NCBI RefSeq assembly: GCF_001434145.1 | Contig: NZ_AZED01000013.1 | Location: 42,732 to 106,731, forward strand | Direction of reading: 5' to 3' | Length of the DNA stretch: 64,000 bases | Source of the DNA: Lentilactobacillus otakiensis DSM 19908 = JCM 15040 | Lineage (GTDB): Bacteria > Bacillota > Bacilli > Lactobacillales > Lactobacillaceae | Shown here: piece after piece, positions 19,840 through 29,914 of the stretch | Position numbering within the stretch: position 1 is the first letter of the stretch | Layout of the letters: the number at the start of each line of letters is the position of its first letter | The notes under the pieces: model-generated | What the model was told of the DNA's origin: nothing | The model's database searches: none | What the model saw: only the letters and a program-made list of their open reading frames with translations | Made by a program: the position numbers and the translations under genes

Positions 19840-22086
19840 TTAATTTTCCTGCTTTTTAATTGGCGCAAAAGCGGCTAATAACCGCTTGATGCCTTCTTGT
19901 TTGAATGCAATATCGAGCTCCATATCTTCGCCGGTACCGGTGACTTTCACAACCGTACCAGTTCCCCAAGCCTTATGAGAAACTTTGTCACCAACGGCCC
20001 AGGCTTTTTTATCTGCGCCAGTACCCTTGGGACTTTCGACCACTTTACCAGGTCGATGATAAGTTGTTGCCGTGGCTCTTCTGGTTCGACGGTCAAATGG
20101 CGTCGTCAGCGGAGATTCAGTCTGCTGTTGGTTATCGCTATGAATGAGTTCGGGACTAATTTCGTTCACAAACCGAGATTCCGGATTGTTTTGACGGCGG
20201 CCATACAACATTCTGGAATATGCATTGGTAAGATACAATTTTTCTTTAGCTCGTGTGATCCCCACATATGCCAATCGACGCTCTTCTTGGAGTTCCGATT
20301 CATCGGCAGCTGCTCTGGAAAGTGGGAACAACCCCTCTTCCATTCCCATCAAAAAGACAACCGGAAATTCCAATCCTTTGGCAGCGTGTAACGTCATTAA
20401 AGTGACTTGAGCATTATCTTCTTCCAGGCTGTCCTGATCGGAAACCAAAGCCAAATCGCTCAGGAAGTTCACAAGATTTTGCTGCCCAGTTTCGCCTTCA
20501 TTTTCTTCATCATATTTTTGGGTAACAGAAATAAATTCTTCCAAGTTTTCAAGTCGGGTCTGGGCTTCCAGTGATTTGGAAGCTTTCAAAGTGCTCAGAT
20601 AACTGCTTTTATCAAGAATTTCTTCAGTAATATCGGTGATCGATAGTTGATCCATTTTAGCGGCTATCGCACTCATTGTTTGTTCGAATTCTGAGATTGA
20701 ATTCTTGGCTCTCGTTGAAATTTCGTTAGCCAAATCAACGTTCTTTGACGCTTCAAGTAAGCTCCACCCATGATCGTTGGCGAATAATCGCAGCCGTTCA
20801 ATACTTGCCTGGCCAATGCCTCGTTTAGGTTCGTTAATCACCCGCTCAAAACTCATTGAATCGTTGGGGTTAGCCAATAATGTTAAATAGGACAACGCAT
20901 CCCGAATTTCTTTTCGATCGTAAAACTTGTGTCCACCAACCATCGTGTAAGGAATGTTTGATTTCAACAGTGTCTCTTCAATCACACGCGACTGTGCGTT
21001 GGTTCGATACAAGATGGCAAAACTGCCGTAATTACGGTTGGGTTTGGCCATTTCTTCTTGAATCTTGGCCACGACATATCGAGCTTCGTCGTTTTCGGTC
21101 TGGCCGCGATAATATGAAATTTGATCGCCTTTTGGATTTTCAGTCCATAAGTTCTTGTCAGCCCGATTGTCATTATGAGCAATCACTGAGTTAGCAGCAT
21201 CCAATACGGTTTTGGTCGAGCGATAATTTTGCTCCAACAGTGTCACATGGGCAGCAGGATAGTCTTTCTTAAAATCTAGGATATTCTGCATGTTGGCACC
21301 CCGCCAGCCGTAAATACTCTGGTCGGCATCCCCAACTACACAAATATTTTGATTCTTCTTAGCAAGGGTGTTCACCAATCGATACTGTGCTTCGTTGGTA
21401 TCCTGATACTCATCAACGTGAATGTATTGAAATTTATCCTGGTAAGATTCTAGAATATCTTTGTGTTCCTCAAATAGTTGAATGGTAATCATGATCAAAT
21501 CGTCAAAATCCAGCGACTGATTTTGCTTGAGTTCAGCTTGATAACGTTCATAAACATCAGCCACAATCTGATCGAACGCACTGTTAGCCTGTGCTTTAAA
21601 AGCTTTAGGCGTGAGTAAGTCATTTTTCGCGTTTGAAATGGAAGACAGAACTGATCTCGGGTCAAATTTCTTAGGATCGATGTTTAAATCTCTTAAAACT
21701 CGTTTGACCAATGTCCGCTGTTCACTGGTGTCGGCAATGGTAAAAGCCTTATTGTAGCCTAACAAATCAATATGTCGTCGAAGAATTCGCACACATAAAG
21801 CATGAAATGTCGAAACCCAAACATCATTACCGCCTTCACCAAGTAGTTTGGTGACTCGTTCACGCATTTCGCGAGCTGCTTTGTTGGTAAACGTGATTGC
21901 CAAAATACGCCAAGGCATAATGTGATTGTGCTCAATAATGTAGGCAATTCGATGGGTTAACACCCGGGTTTTCCCACTGCCGGCACCGGCCATAATTAAA
22001 ACAGGGCCCTCGGTATGAACCACAGCGTCCTTTTGATCTTTGTTTAATCCTGCTAATAAACTTTCTTCTGCCACTAAATATTCCAT
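19840..22086 (-). CDS. pcrA: ATP-dependent 3'-5' DNA helicase
   Basis: PcrA unwinds DNA in nucleotide-excision repair, rolling-circle replication and removal of stalled RNA polymerase. The 748-aa UvrD-family protein shows motif I AGAGSGKTRVLTHRI (near residue 33), motif Ia AITFTNKAAREM, motif II VDEYQDTNEAQY, motif III GDADQSIYGWRGA, motif IV LEQNYRST, motif V TLMTLHAAKGLEFP and motif VI ERRLAYVGITRAKEKL, plus a Tudor-like C-terminal tail. The ATG at 22086 directly abuts AGAGG; a GTG 12 bp downstream (22074) is an alternative start and gives the more usual N-terminus. Confidence 0.96.
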   Translation of the reverse strand: MEYLVAEESLLAGLNKDQKDAVVHTEGPVLIMAGAGSGKTRVLTHRIAYIIEHNHIMPWRILAITFTNKAAREMRERVTKLLGEGGNDVWVSTFHALCVRILRRHIDLLGYNKAFTIADTSEQRTLVKRVLRDLNIDPKKFDPRSVLSSISNAKNDLLTPKAFKAQANSAFDQIVADVYERYQAELKQNQSLDFDDLIMITIQLFEEHKDILESYQDKFQYIHVDEYQDTNEAQYRLVNTLAKKNQNICVVGDADQSIYGWRGANMQNILDFKKDYPAAHVTLLEQNYRSTKTVLDAANSVIAHNDNRADKNLWTENPKGDQISYYRGQTENDEARYVVAKIQEEMAKPNRNYGSFAILYRTNAQSRVIEETLLKSNIPYTMVGGHKFYDRKEIRDALSYLTLLANPNDSMSFERVINEPKRGIGQASIERLRLFANDHGWSLLEASKNVDLANEISTRAKNSISEFEQTMSAIAAKMDQLSITDITEEILDKSSYLSTLKASKSLEAQTRLENLEEFISVTQKYDEENEGETGQQNLVNFLSDLALVSDQDSLEEDNAQVTLMTLHAAKGLEFPVVFLMGMEEGLFPLSRAAADESELQEERRLAYVGITRAKEKLYLTNAYSRMLYGRRQNNPESRFVNEISPELIHSDNQQQTESPLTTPFDRRTRRATATTYHRPGKVVESPKGTGADKKAWAVGDKVSHKAWGTGTVVKVTGTGEDMELDIAFKQEGIKRLLAAFAPIKKQEN

Positions 22087-22107
22087 CCTCTCGCATTTAT
22101 CTTTTCA

Positions 22108-22116
22108 ATTATAACA
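22108..22116 (-). promoter_or_regulatory. Extended -10 promoter for pcrA-ligA-camS
   Basis: TG-T-TATAAT on the minus strand lies immediately downstream of the purK-like terminator and about 22 bp before pcrA. The -35 would fall in the terminator stem and is poor, but the extended -10 is perfect. Confidence 0.5.
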
Positions 22117-22136
22117 AAAAAGTCGGCTTCCCGACT
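22115..22136 (-). terminator. Terminator of the PurK-like gene
   Basis: AGTCGG (minus strand) pairs with CCGACT around a GAAG loop, followed by six Ts (stem 22121-22126 and 22131-22136). It begins 3 bp after the stop codon. Confidence 0.85.
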
Positions 22137-22138
22137 CT

Positions 22139-23299
22139 CTACATGTGGCTATATTTTGTTTTGTAATCAATGTCAGGCCAGATACCAGTGGCCTCAAGCT
22201 TGATCAAAGTATCTGAAATTGATTTGGTTGGAATCAAAACGTGGCCGACGCACTGTGTCTCATCGCTTGGCTCGTTTCCATAGAACGTAAAGTGCCAATT
22301 ATCTTTAATGACCCATTGCGTTTGAACGCGCTGATATTCCTGTTGACGGATGGCTTGAAAGACAGTTGCAATCCCTGGAATGATTTCAGTCAGCGGCAAA
22401 CCAGCAATTGCGCGTAAATGCTGTTCAAATTCGTCAGCGTTGGCGGCGTAATCAAAGACAAATCCAGCTGAGCTCAACTTAGGTGCGACTCGGCTCACAT
22501 AGATTGACCCACTTTTTGCCAAAAACAATGAAACTTCAAAGGTGCCAACGTAGTCAACATTGCTGGCAATTTCGTTGGTAATCCGTTCCATTTCCTTTTT
22601 AACACTTGGATCCAACTTGGCAGGTGTATAAGCGGTCATCAATTGATCGCCTTCATAAATCACTTCTACCGGTGGGAACATGACGGTTGATCCAGACTCG
22701 GATCGAGTCACAACAACAGAATAATCGGTATCGTGTTCAACATAGGATTCCAGAATATAGGTCCCAGAATCTAGGAAGCCAGAGGCCAACACAATGTCTG
22801 CCTGATTCTTGATTAGTAATTCTTTGCCGCCGTTTAATCCCCGTTGAATGGGTTTTAAAATAGCGGGATAACCGATGGAATTAATTGCCTGGTAAATGTC
22901 TTCCAAAGTCACAATCGTTGAATATGGCACCATATTGATGTTCAGAGTTTCGAAAAATGTTCGTTCAATCAATCGATCCTGTACAATATCCAACATGCCG
23001 TCCTGTTGAGGCACAGCCGTAAACTGTGAAATGTATCTGACAACATCAGAATCAATGTACTGATTGTCGTAAATAACGGCTTGACAACGCTCAGCAAACA
23101 TTTTGAGGGTTTCTTTGTCAGTGTATGGGCCAATATATTTATAATCGGCAAGCTCCATCGCCTTACTATTTTCGTTGGAACTGTACATCCCGACATTGAA
23201 CCCCATTTGCTTTGCACGGGCCAATAACGTTGGGGTACTGATACTATCTCCGAGAATGCCAATTGTTTGACCAGGATAGATAACATTTGCGTTTGCCAA
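22139..23299 (-). CDS. Divergent PurK-like ATP-grasp protein
   Basis: This 386-aa protein has the three-domain layout of N5-carboxyaminoimidazole ribonucleotide synthase (PurK). It starts PGQTIGILGDSISTPTLLA, where PurK normally has IGILGGGQLG, and has the ATP-grasp blocks YPAILKPIQRGLNGGKELL and YVGTFEVSLFL. The PurK signature RPHNSGH after the metal-binding segment is replaced by SRVAPKLSSAGFVFD. No purE or other purine gene is adjacent. The start codon is TTG with a weak upstream AGTAGTG, and no nearby ATG fits. It may be a neofunctionalised carboxylate-amine ligase; CAIR synthesis is doubtful. Confidence 0.75.
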   Translation of the reverse strand: MANANVIYPGQTIGILGDSISTPTLLARAKQMGFNVGMYSSNENSKAMELADYKYIGPYTDKETLKMFAERCQAVIYDNQYIDSDVVRYISQFTAVPQQDGMLDIVQDRLIERTFFETLNINMVPYSTIVTLEDIYQAINSIGYPAILKPIQRGLNGGKELLIKNQADIVLASGFLDSGTYILESYVEHDTDYSVVVTRSESGSTVMFPPVEVIYEGDQLMTAYTPAKLDPSVKKEMERITNEIASNVDYVGTFEVSLFLAKSGSIYVSRVAPKLSSAGFVFDYAANADEFEQHLRAIAGLPLTEIIPGIATVFQAIRQQEYQRVQTQWVIKDNWHFTFYGNEPSDETQCVGHVLIPTKSISDTLIKLEATGIWPDIDYKTKYSHM

Positions 23300-23378
23300 T
23301 TAATTCACTACTTTCATATCGTAATTTTTACTAATAGTTTGGAACCACTTTACTTATCGTACCATTTTTATAACGAGC

Positions 23379-24598
<1,220 letters not shown>

Positions 24599-24629
24599 TC
24601 CAACCTCAAACTTTCTAACTTTAGAATTA

Positions 24630-24658
24630 ATTCTAACGATAAATCCGAATAAAAACAA
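24630..24658 (-). promoter_or_regulatory. Promoter of the GH73-xpt transcript
   Basis: On the minus strand a -35 TTGTTT (24653-24658) and -10 TAGAAT (24630-24635) lie 17 bp apart, about 25 bp before the TTG start chosen for the GH73 gene. Confidence 0.6.
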
Positions 24659-24699
24659 ACAAAATTTGTATTTCGACCAGGTTTTTGAATGCTTAAAAA

Positions 24700-24728
24700 T
24701 TGACAAATGCTGTAATTTCGGTTATGTT
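24700..24728 (+). promoter_or_regulatory. Promoter of the DUF2187-like gene
   Basis: A perfect -35 TTGACA (24700-24705) and -10 TATGTT (24723-24728) are separated by 17 bp. Transcription would start about 27 bp before the ATG. It diverges from the GH73 promoter about 40 bp away. Confidence 0.75.
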
Positions 24729-24762
24729 ATCAGCTGACACTTAAATCTGGAGATGAAAACCA

Positions 24763-25068
24763 ATGGCTAAAAACACCGAAGTATCAGAAGCACAATCAAA
24801 ATTTCATGTTGGTGATGAGGTTTCATTCAAGATCGAAAAACAAACATTTACCGGTTATGTTGATAAGAGTTACACCAACTCATTTTTGATTACTTTTGAA
24901 TCGGATGATCCTGAAATCATTGACAAGTATCATAAGAAAGTCGTCATTAACAATCGTCATCTTAAGATGATCAAGGCAGCTCCTCAACCTGAAGTTGAAG
25001 ATGATGAAGACGAGGATGAATCAAAAGACTCAAAAGCTTCAAAACCTAAGAAATCAACCAAGAAATAG
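24763..25068 (+). CDS. DUF2187-like small protein with an acidic-basic tail
   Basis: The function is unknown. Residues about 13-70 (FHVGDEVSFKIEKQTFTGYV to VVINNRHLKMI) look like the small beta-rich DUF2187/YkvS fold. The tail is strongly acidic (EVEDDEDEDE) and then Lys/Ser-rich, ending KPKKSTKK. The ATG follows GGAGATGAAAACCA. It has its own strong promoter and terminator and is one of only two plus-strand genes in the window. The charged tail suggests nucleic-acid or ribosome contact, but that is only inference. Confidence 0.8.
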   Translation: MAKNTEVSEAQSKFHVGDEVSFKIEKQTFTGYVDKSYTNSFLITFESDDPEIIDKYHKKVVINNRHLKMIKAAPQPEVEDDEDEDESKDSKASKPKKSTKK

Positions 25069-25080
25069 TGATTTAAAAGT

Positions 25081-25114
25081 AGGCCTTGCAGAATTGTGCA
25101 AGGTCTATTTTTTT
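25081..25114 (+). terminator. Terminator of the DUF2187-like gene
   Basis: CCTTGCA (25084-25090) pairs with TGCAAGG (25097-25103) around a 6-nt loop, followed by a run of seven Ts. Its reverse complement has a short T run as well and may help stop the opposing S-component transcript. Confidence 0.85.
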
Positions 25115-25177
25115 CGATTCATTGTTGATTGATTAAAATCTGCGCCAACGGAACGGCGACTTCCCGAATGGTTTGCT

Positions 25178-25774
25178 TTATCGACTCGTCCGATCAAAAA
25201 TCTTCTTAACTGGGATGGCAATCAGTGGGGTGACAATTCCGCTGAATATTGCTTCAGGGACACCGTTTGTGCCCACGACGCCAAGCAGATAAGGTAATAA
25301 TTCTTTGATATTAATTTGATATAATTGTGGCGCCTTGGCCTTATAAAATAAATAAATCAGCCCCAACACAAGGATAGTATTGGTCAATGAACCGAAGACC
25401 GCTGCGACAGAAATGCTTGCCGTCTGGCTTTTTAAATGTTTTTTAAGGTATGTGTACGTCATCCCCGCAACCACTCCGATCATGATTCGCGGAATTACTG
25501 AAATAATCGGATTAACGAAAACAATTGCTGCCAGTGGACTTGTTGGCCACACGAAAGCTCTGACAAAGGTCGTAAATCCCCAAACGCCACCAATAATTGC
25601 GCCATCAACGGTTCCCAATAAAACCGTGGCCACCACGACCGTCATTGGAATGATTGTAATTTCAAGTGGGCCAATCGGAATGTAACCGATCAGTGGAATT
25701 GAGGTCTGCAGTAAAATAATTGCAATGAACATTGCCAACATATTCAGTCGTAAGGTATTTTTCTTAACAGGCAT
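25178..25774 (-). CDS. ECF transporter S component, probably PanT-like (pantothenate)
   Basis: This 198-aa integral membrane protein with about six spans is the substrate-binding subunit of an energy-coupling-factor importer. It starts MLAMFIAIILLQTSIPLIGYIPIGPLEITII and has a loop FTTFVRAFVWPTSPLAA, which resembles the predicted pantothenate S-components of lactobacilli. It would share the EcfA1A2T module encoded about 6-8 kb upstream in this window. Substrate assignment is tentative. An inverted repeat overlaps its promoter, suggesting vitamin- or cofactor-responsive control by an unidentified repressor. Confidence 0.75.
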   Translation of the reverse strand: MPVKKNTLRLNMLAMFIAIILLQTSIPLIGYIPIGPLEITIIPMTVVVATVLLGTVDGAIIGGVWGFTTFVRAFVWPTSPLAAIVFVNPIISVIPRIMIGVVAGMTYTYLKKHLKSQTASISVAAVFGSLTNTILVLGLIYLFYKAKAPQLYQINIKELLPYLLGVVGTNGVPEAIFSGIVTPLIAIPVKKIFDRTSR

Positions 25775-25805
25775 GTGTTGTTACCCCTTTAAGTTTGTTG
25801 CACCT

Positions 25806-25837
25806 ATTATACAATAACGAATTGTATTCTAATACAA
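25806..25837 (-). promoter_or_regulatory. S-component promoter with an inverted-repeat operator
   Basis: A consensus -10 TATAAT (25806-25811 on the minus strand) lacks a good -35. Instead the -35 position is covered by the perfect repeat TTGTATT-CT-AATACAA (25822-25837). A weak -35 plus an operator fits a regulated promoter. Confidence 0.6.
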
Positions 25838-25884
25838 ATTTGCCGGTGGAATCCCGTTTTGCCGGTAAGCTTAAAATAATCTCA

Positions 25885-25915
25885 ATAAAAACCACTTCTC
25901 AGGACAGAAGTGGCT
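25885..25915 (-). terminator. Terminator of the LPxTG surface-protein gene
   Basis: CCACTTCT and AGAAGTGG form an 8-bp stem (25892-25899 and 25906-25913) with a 6-nt loop and T runs on both sides, so it may work in both directions. Confidence 0.85.
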
Positions 25916-25957
25916 TTTATTATACAAAAGTGTTTGATTAAGATGGTTGAGACATAT

Positions 25958-28900
25958 CTACCCATGCTTGCGTTTCATGATCGCTTTGCCAAGAATACCT
26001 GCCAGCGCAAGGATTACCAGTCCTAATACCGTAAACTGTGCCTCGTTTTGCTCACCTGTTTGTGGTAACATCGCCGCTCTCTGAAGCTTGGTGTCTGTTG
26101 CTTGATCGGCAGCGTCACCGTTCGGTGTTTGGCTGTCTGTATTTGAACTGTGAGCCCCTGTGAAATCGGTCGCCTTCATACCAGATTGGCGACCAGTATT
26201 TTCTTGAACACTGCTTTGAGCGTTAGCCTCGTCTACCACATTATTCTCGGTAGTGTTGCCATCATGCGTGTCGTTATCCGAATTTTCTGACTGCTGATCA
26301 GTTCCTCCAGTAATCACCGATTGCTCAGTGCTGATTTGAGAATTACCAGGTGTCTGGCTGGCAGTTTCAGACCCTGAATTATTACCTGGAATCGCAGGTG
26401 TTTCAGTCCCGTGGTTTCCATTTGGTGTCTCCCCGTTGTTGCCGGAATGGCCGGGTGTGTTTGGCATATATCCATCATCTGGAATGGTTGGTGTATCTGG
26501 TGTGTGCCCATCCCCGGGATTACTTGGTTTGTCTGGAATATTGCCGCCTTCATTTGGATCAACTGTTGGGGCAACAGAGTCGTTTAAACTAATTAAAGGT
26601 GCTTGTCCAAAAGCAATTGTCTCAAATGTTGGCGCAAGATTCTCACCACTTAGATAAGTGAGCGTTGTCAACTTGACGGGTTGAGAAATTTGATTAGGTG
26701 AAACCAATCCAGTTGGTTGAGAAGCAGTGTCAACTGTCCCCAATGGGTTGATGGGGATGGTAACATCGGCGATTTTCTCAGTTGCTTTCGGTGAATCAGG
26801 AATCAAGCTTTCGTCAATCCCAGTGGTCAGATAATATAAAACGATTTGAGTTGTCTGACTTGGGTCTCCACCTAAACGAGTGTCGTTATCCATGAGTTCC
26901 TGTAAAGGATCATCAGTGACGAAGGTATAGATCTTATCTGTTCCCTGCATCTCTAACCCGGAGTTGGATGGCTGATAAATCCCGTAACCCGCTAAATAAT
27001 ACGTTTTCCCATCATCAAAATAATTAACCTTCGGATCAACCTCTATCTGGGTTTGTCCGGCGATTCCCAGGGTAATATCATAAAACAACCCTGGTTCCAA
27101 CAATCGTTCCAACATTTCCTTGGTTACTTTATGTGAATGGTCTGTTGGTAGGTTGCCAGCGGCTTTCAACTCCCGTTCGCTATAAAATTCAGTCCGGTTG
27201 AAACGAATATCATCCATATTGGTCCCAATGACCTGACTCCAATCACCATCGGTAAAATGTACCAAAAGCACAATCGACTGGCCGCTTCTAGTCCGATATG
27301 TGGCGTGACTTGGATAAAAGCCATCGGTACTATTCACATCATCTGTAACGATTAACTTTTTAACGGCGTCATTTTGAGATTTATCAGCTGCTAAACCTGC
27401 TAATACGGTTACCATTTTGCTATATTGGGTTGTAAAGCTTTGAACATCATCGGTTAAGGCATTGGCATCAGCCTTAATGAGATCGATGGCGGTGCCTAAC
27501 TCAGGATTAATTTGCTGACTACCGGACACTTTTTGGTTATATTGGCTAATTGCATTCTGAAAATCGGTAAACACTTTTTCATAACTCGTCTGTGCATCAT
27601 TCGTTGTTTGATCAACTGCAAAAGTTGTGTATGTCTTCCCGAATTTCTCAATCGTCTCTGTTACTGTTTTAAAATCTGTCTGAGTGCCGTTGATTGCATC
27701 AATATAGGCATAGTCAGCCTTGGCCAAGGTTTCGGCATTGACACTGATTTGTGGATAATATAATGCCCAACGTCCATCTTGAGTCGCTTCAGCAATGGTT
27801 TGGTCCCATTGCGCAACCGCAGCCTGTTGAGCAGCTGCCAATTCATTGAGCTGATTGACTTTCGCCTGCAATGCGTCAGTTGCCTGAATAACATCACCAA
27901 TATACGTGACTTGATCCAGATTGGCAGCCATTGTCACAGCGTTAGTGTGGCTGATGGATTGGTCATTATTCTCAAAATTGGATTCGAGTTGTTTTAGCTG
28001 GTCTTGGAAGCGCTGCCATTCAGAGCCTGAAGTGCTGTCCTGGAATCCATCTGCAGCAATAATGGGACTGTTATGCGTATCAGCATTATACAAATCCAAT
28101 GCCGACTGATAGTCAGCAAGGCTTTGATTATATTGATCATTATCCTCACCGAATTTGGCTAAGGCATTTTTTACCCGATCTTGACTTTCAATCACCGTAT
28201 TAGTGATTGCAGTCAATTCATCAACCGTCAATTGCGTGTCATGGATCTTTTGATTGTAAGTGTCGGAGGCTGCTTTCCATTCATCGATGGCCTGGTTTAA
28301 GACTGATAAACTTTGGTTGGCAGTTTCATAATCTGTCGTTGCAGACTGGTACTGATTAAATGCATTATTCTGAACGGCAGCTGAGTTGGCATCTTTTACA
28401 AAGTTGATGAAAGCTGTCTCGGTTGGATTTTGTTTTCCATCTGGCTGAGTAGCATCTTCATTTGAATTAATTGTTGAGATGTCAGTTTGTTGAGCATTGT
28501 GCGTGTTGTTGTAAACAGTTGCCAAAGAGTTGTAGGCATCCTTCGCCTGGTCATACTTTTCCTTGGCAGTTTGAAGGGCTGCTAAAGCAGTTTGATTATC
28601 ATCAATATTACCCGCGTTGGCGGCTTCTGAGACAGCCTTAAGCTGTTCATTCAAATGATCGGCAGCTGTTAGCAACTGTGCAGCAGCATCGCGCACACCA
28701 GCAACAACGTGCTGATTTTGCTGGTCCTGGTTTAACTTAGCCAACTGGGAATTGATCTGGGAAACATAATCATTAACTAACTTGGTATAAGATTCCAAAG
28801 TAGCCGTTTGGTCCTTGCCGTCAAGTGTCACTTGCTTAATTGCATTTGGTTGCGGCTGATGGGCCATCCTATCCAATGTGTTTTGGTAATCAGTAATTGC

Positions 28901-29704
28901 CTCATTTACCGTTCCAAGATTACCTGAAACGTTTTCGGCAGTTTCTTTGAGCTGATCCGCCAATTGGTTGATTTGATTCAGCCAAGAGGCATCACTTGGC
29001 TTCGGGTTTTTCAGCAATTCATTTAATTGAGTTGCCATTTCATTTGCTTTGGCAGCTGAATCATTGGCTTTGCTGGTCTCGGCTTTGGCAGTGGACTCAG
29101 CTTCTGCCTGAGCTTTAACTGGCTGTTCTTCAGACTGAGTAGGATTGGATTGACTCACGGTTTTGTTAACTGTCACATTCTGTGATCGTTGAGTCGTTGT
29201 AGATGAAGTTTCTGTGACTTGTGAATTCGTCGTTTGTGAGTTTGTGGTTTGCTTGTGAGTAACCGTCGCCGTTGGCTGAGCTTTTGCCGTGTCAGGGGTC
29301 TTGGTGTGAACAGCATACTCGGTATTGTCGACAGGTTGGGCTGGCTGTTGACTAACCGATTCTGTCCTTTCCGTAGCTGGTGTGGTTACCGTCTGAGTGT
29401 TTTGAGTCGTAGTTGTCTGTTGTTGAACGGCCTGTGACTTTTCAGGATTAGCTGATTGTCCTGTTGCGTTCACATCTGAGGTCGTTTGGCTATCGCTTGA
29501 TAAATTCTGGCTTGTCTGGTCTTCGTTTGCTATGGATTCTGTAGGCGTTACTTGGGTGGTTGTATCCGTTTCAGCGGCACGAGTGCCAGTTGGCATTCCT
29601 GCTAAACTAACCTGAATCCCGGCAAACGCAATTCCGGCAATCAGCCAACGTTTGCCAGCTTTGTATAACTTAAATCGCTTTTTAATAACCTGTGTTTGTC
29701 CCAT
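25958..29704 (-). CDS. Large LPxTG cell-wall-anchored surface protein, coiled-coil rich
   Basis: This 1248-aa exported protein has an unknown ligand. The ATG ending at 29704 follows AGGAGGTATATT. The N-terminus is a KxYKxGKxW signal (RFKLYKAGKRW, about 9-20) with a hydrophobic stretch and probable cleavage near residue 44. Then come a Ser/Thr/Gln-rich stalk (about 45-215), a long helical, Gln/Ala/Asn-rich region likely to form coiled coil (about 215-810), a mixed globular domain (about 810-1030), a Pro/Gly/Asn-rich spacer (about 1040-1150), and the sorting signal LPQTG at 1213 with a membrane span and KRKHG tail. Sortase A would link it to peptidoglycan. I recognise no named adhesin domain. 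A strain-specific adhesion or aggregation role is plausible. Confidence 0.88.
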   Translation of the reverse strand: MGQTQVIKKRFKLYKAGKRWLIAGIAFAGIQVSLAGMPTGTRAAETDTTTQVTPTESIANEDQTSQNLSSDSQTTSDVNATGQSANPEKSQAVQQQTTTTQNTQTVTTPATERTESVSQQPAQPVDNTEYAVHTKTPDTAKAQPTATVTHKQTTNSQTTNSQVTETSSTTTQRSQNVTVNKTVSQSNPTQSEEQPVKAQAEAESTAKAETSKANDSAAKANEMATQLNELLKNPKPSDASWLNQINQLADQLKETAENVSGNLGTVNEAITDYQNTLDRMAHQPQPNAIKQVTLDGKDQTATLESYTKLVNDYVSQINSQLAKLNQDQQNQHVVAGVRDAAAQLLTAADHLNEQLKAVSEAANAGNIDDNQTALAALQTAKEKYDQAKDAYNSLATVYNNTHNAQQTDISTINSNEDATQPDGKQNPTETAFINFVKDANSAAVQNNAFNQYQSATTDYETANQSLSVLNQAIDEWKAASDTYNQKIHDTQLTVDELTAITNTVIESQDRVKNALAKFGEDNDQYNQSLADYQSALDLYNADTHNSPIIAADGFQDSTSGSEWQRFQDQLKQLESNFENNDQSISHTNAVTMAANLDQVTYIGDVIQATDALQAKVNQLNELAAAQQAAVAQWDQTIAEATQDGRWALYYPQISVNAETLAKADYAYIDAINGTQTDFKTVTETIEKFGKTYTTFAVDQTTNDAQTSYEKVFTDFQNAISQYNQKVSGSQQINPELGTAIDLIKADANALTDDVQSFTTQYSKMVTVLAGLAADKSQNDAVKKLIVTDDVNSTDGFYPSHATYRTRSGQSIVLLVHFTDGDWSQVIGTNMDDIRFNRTEFYSERELKAAGNLPTDHSHKVTKEMLERLLEPGLFYDITLGIAGQTQIEVDPKVNYFDDGKTYYLAGYGIYQPSNSGLEMQGTDKIYTFVTDDPLQELMDNDTRLGGDPSQTTQIVLYYLTTGIDESLIPDSPKATEKIADVTIPINPLGTVDTASQPTGLVSPNQISQPVKLTTLTYLSGENLAPTFETIAFGQAPLISLNDSVAPTVDPNEGGNIPDKPSNPGDGHTPDTPTIPDDGYMPNTPGHSGNNGETPNGNHGTETPAIPGNNSGSETASQTPGNSQISTEQSVITGGTDQQSENSDNDTHDGNTTENNVVDEANAQSSVQENTGRQSGMKATDFTGAHSSNTDSQTPNGDAADQATDTKLQRAAMLPQTGEQNEAQFTVLGLVILALAGILGKAIMKRKHG

Positions 29705-29797
29705 AATATACCTCCTGCTAATTGTCAACCCCTCTTTTACAAATACACTTTAACATGAGATTATCAGAATTATCCACAAGTATGACTTATATTTATA

Positions 29798-29818
29798 TTA
29801 TTAGTATTATACTAATAA
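29798..29818. promoter_or_regulatory. Perfect inverted repeat upstream of the surface-protein gene
   Basis: TTATTAGTA (29798-29806) and TACTAATAA (29810-29818) are a perfect 9-3-9 palindrome about 95 bp upstream of the surface-protein start. It is not followed by a T run, so it looks like an operator rather than a terminator. Confidence 0.45.
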
Positions 29819-29864
29819 TTACTTTTTGGTTAATGGCATGGCAATTAAAAATCGTCGGAGAAAA

Positions 29865-29894
29865 TAAAAAACACCTCTCCGAAGAGAAGTGTTT
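29865..29894 (-). terminator. Terminator of rplM-rpsI
   Basis: An 11-bp stem with one G-U pair is capped by the stable TTCG tetraloop (29869-29879 with 29884-29894) and followed on the minus strand by TTTTTT. It begins about 20 bp after the rpsI stop. Confidence 0.9.
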
Positions 29895-29914
29895 GTAATG
29901 AAACAATATAAATT

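Noticed and set aside
24599..24706. ATG start for the GH73 protein at 24706
   Set aside because: It would place the coding start inside the two divergent promoters; the TTG at 24598 has GAGG 5 bp upstream and gives a normal basic-then-membrane N-terminus.
28860..29600. Tandem repeats in the surface-protein N-terminus
   Set aside because: The region is low-complexity Ser/Thr/Gln with only a short SQTTN doublet; there is no regular repeat unit.
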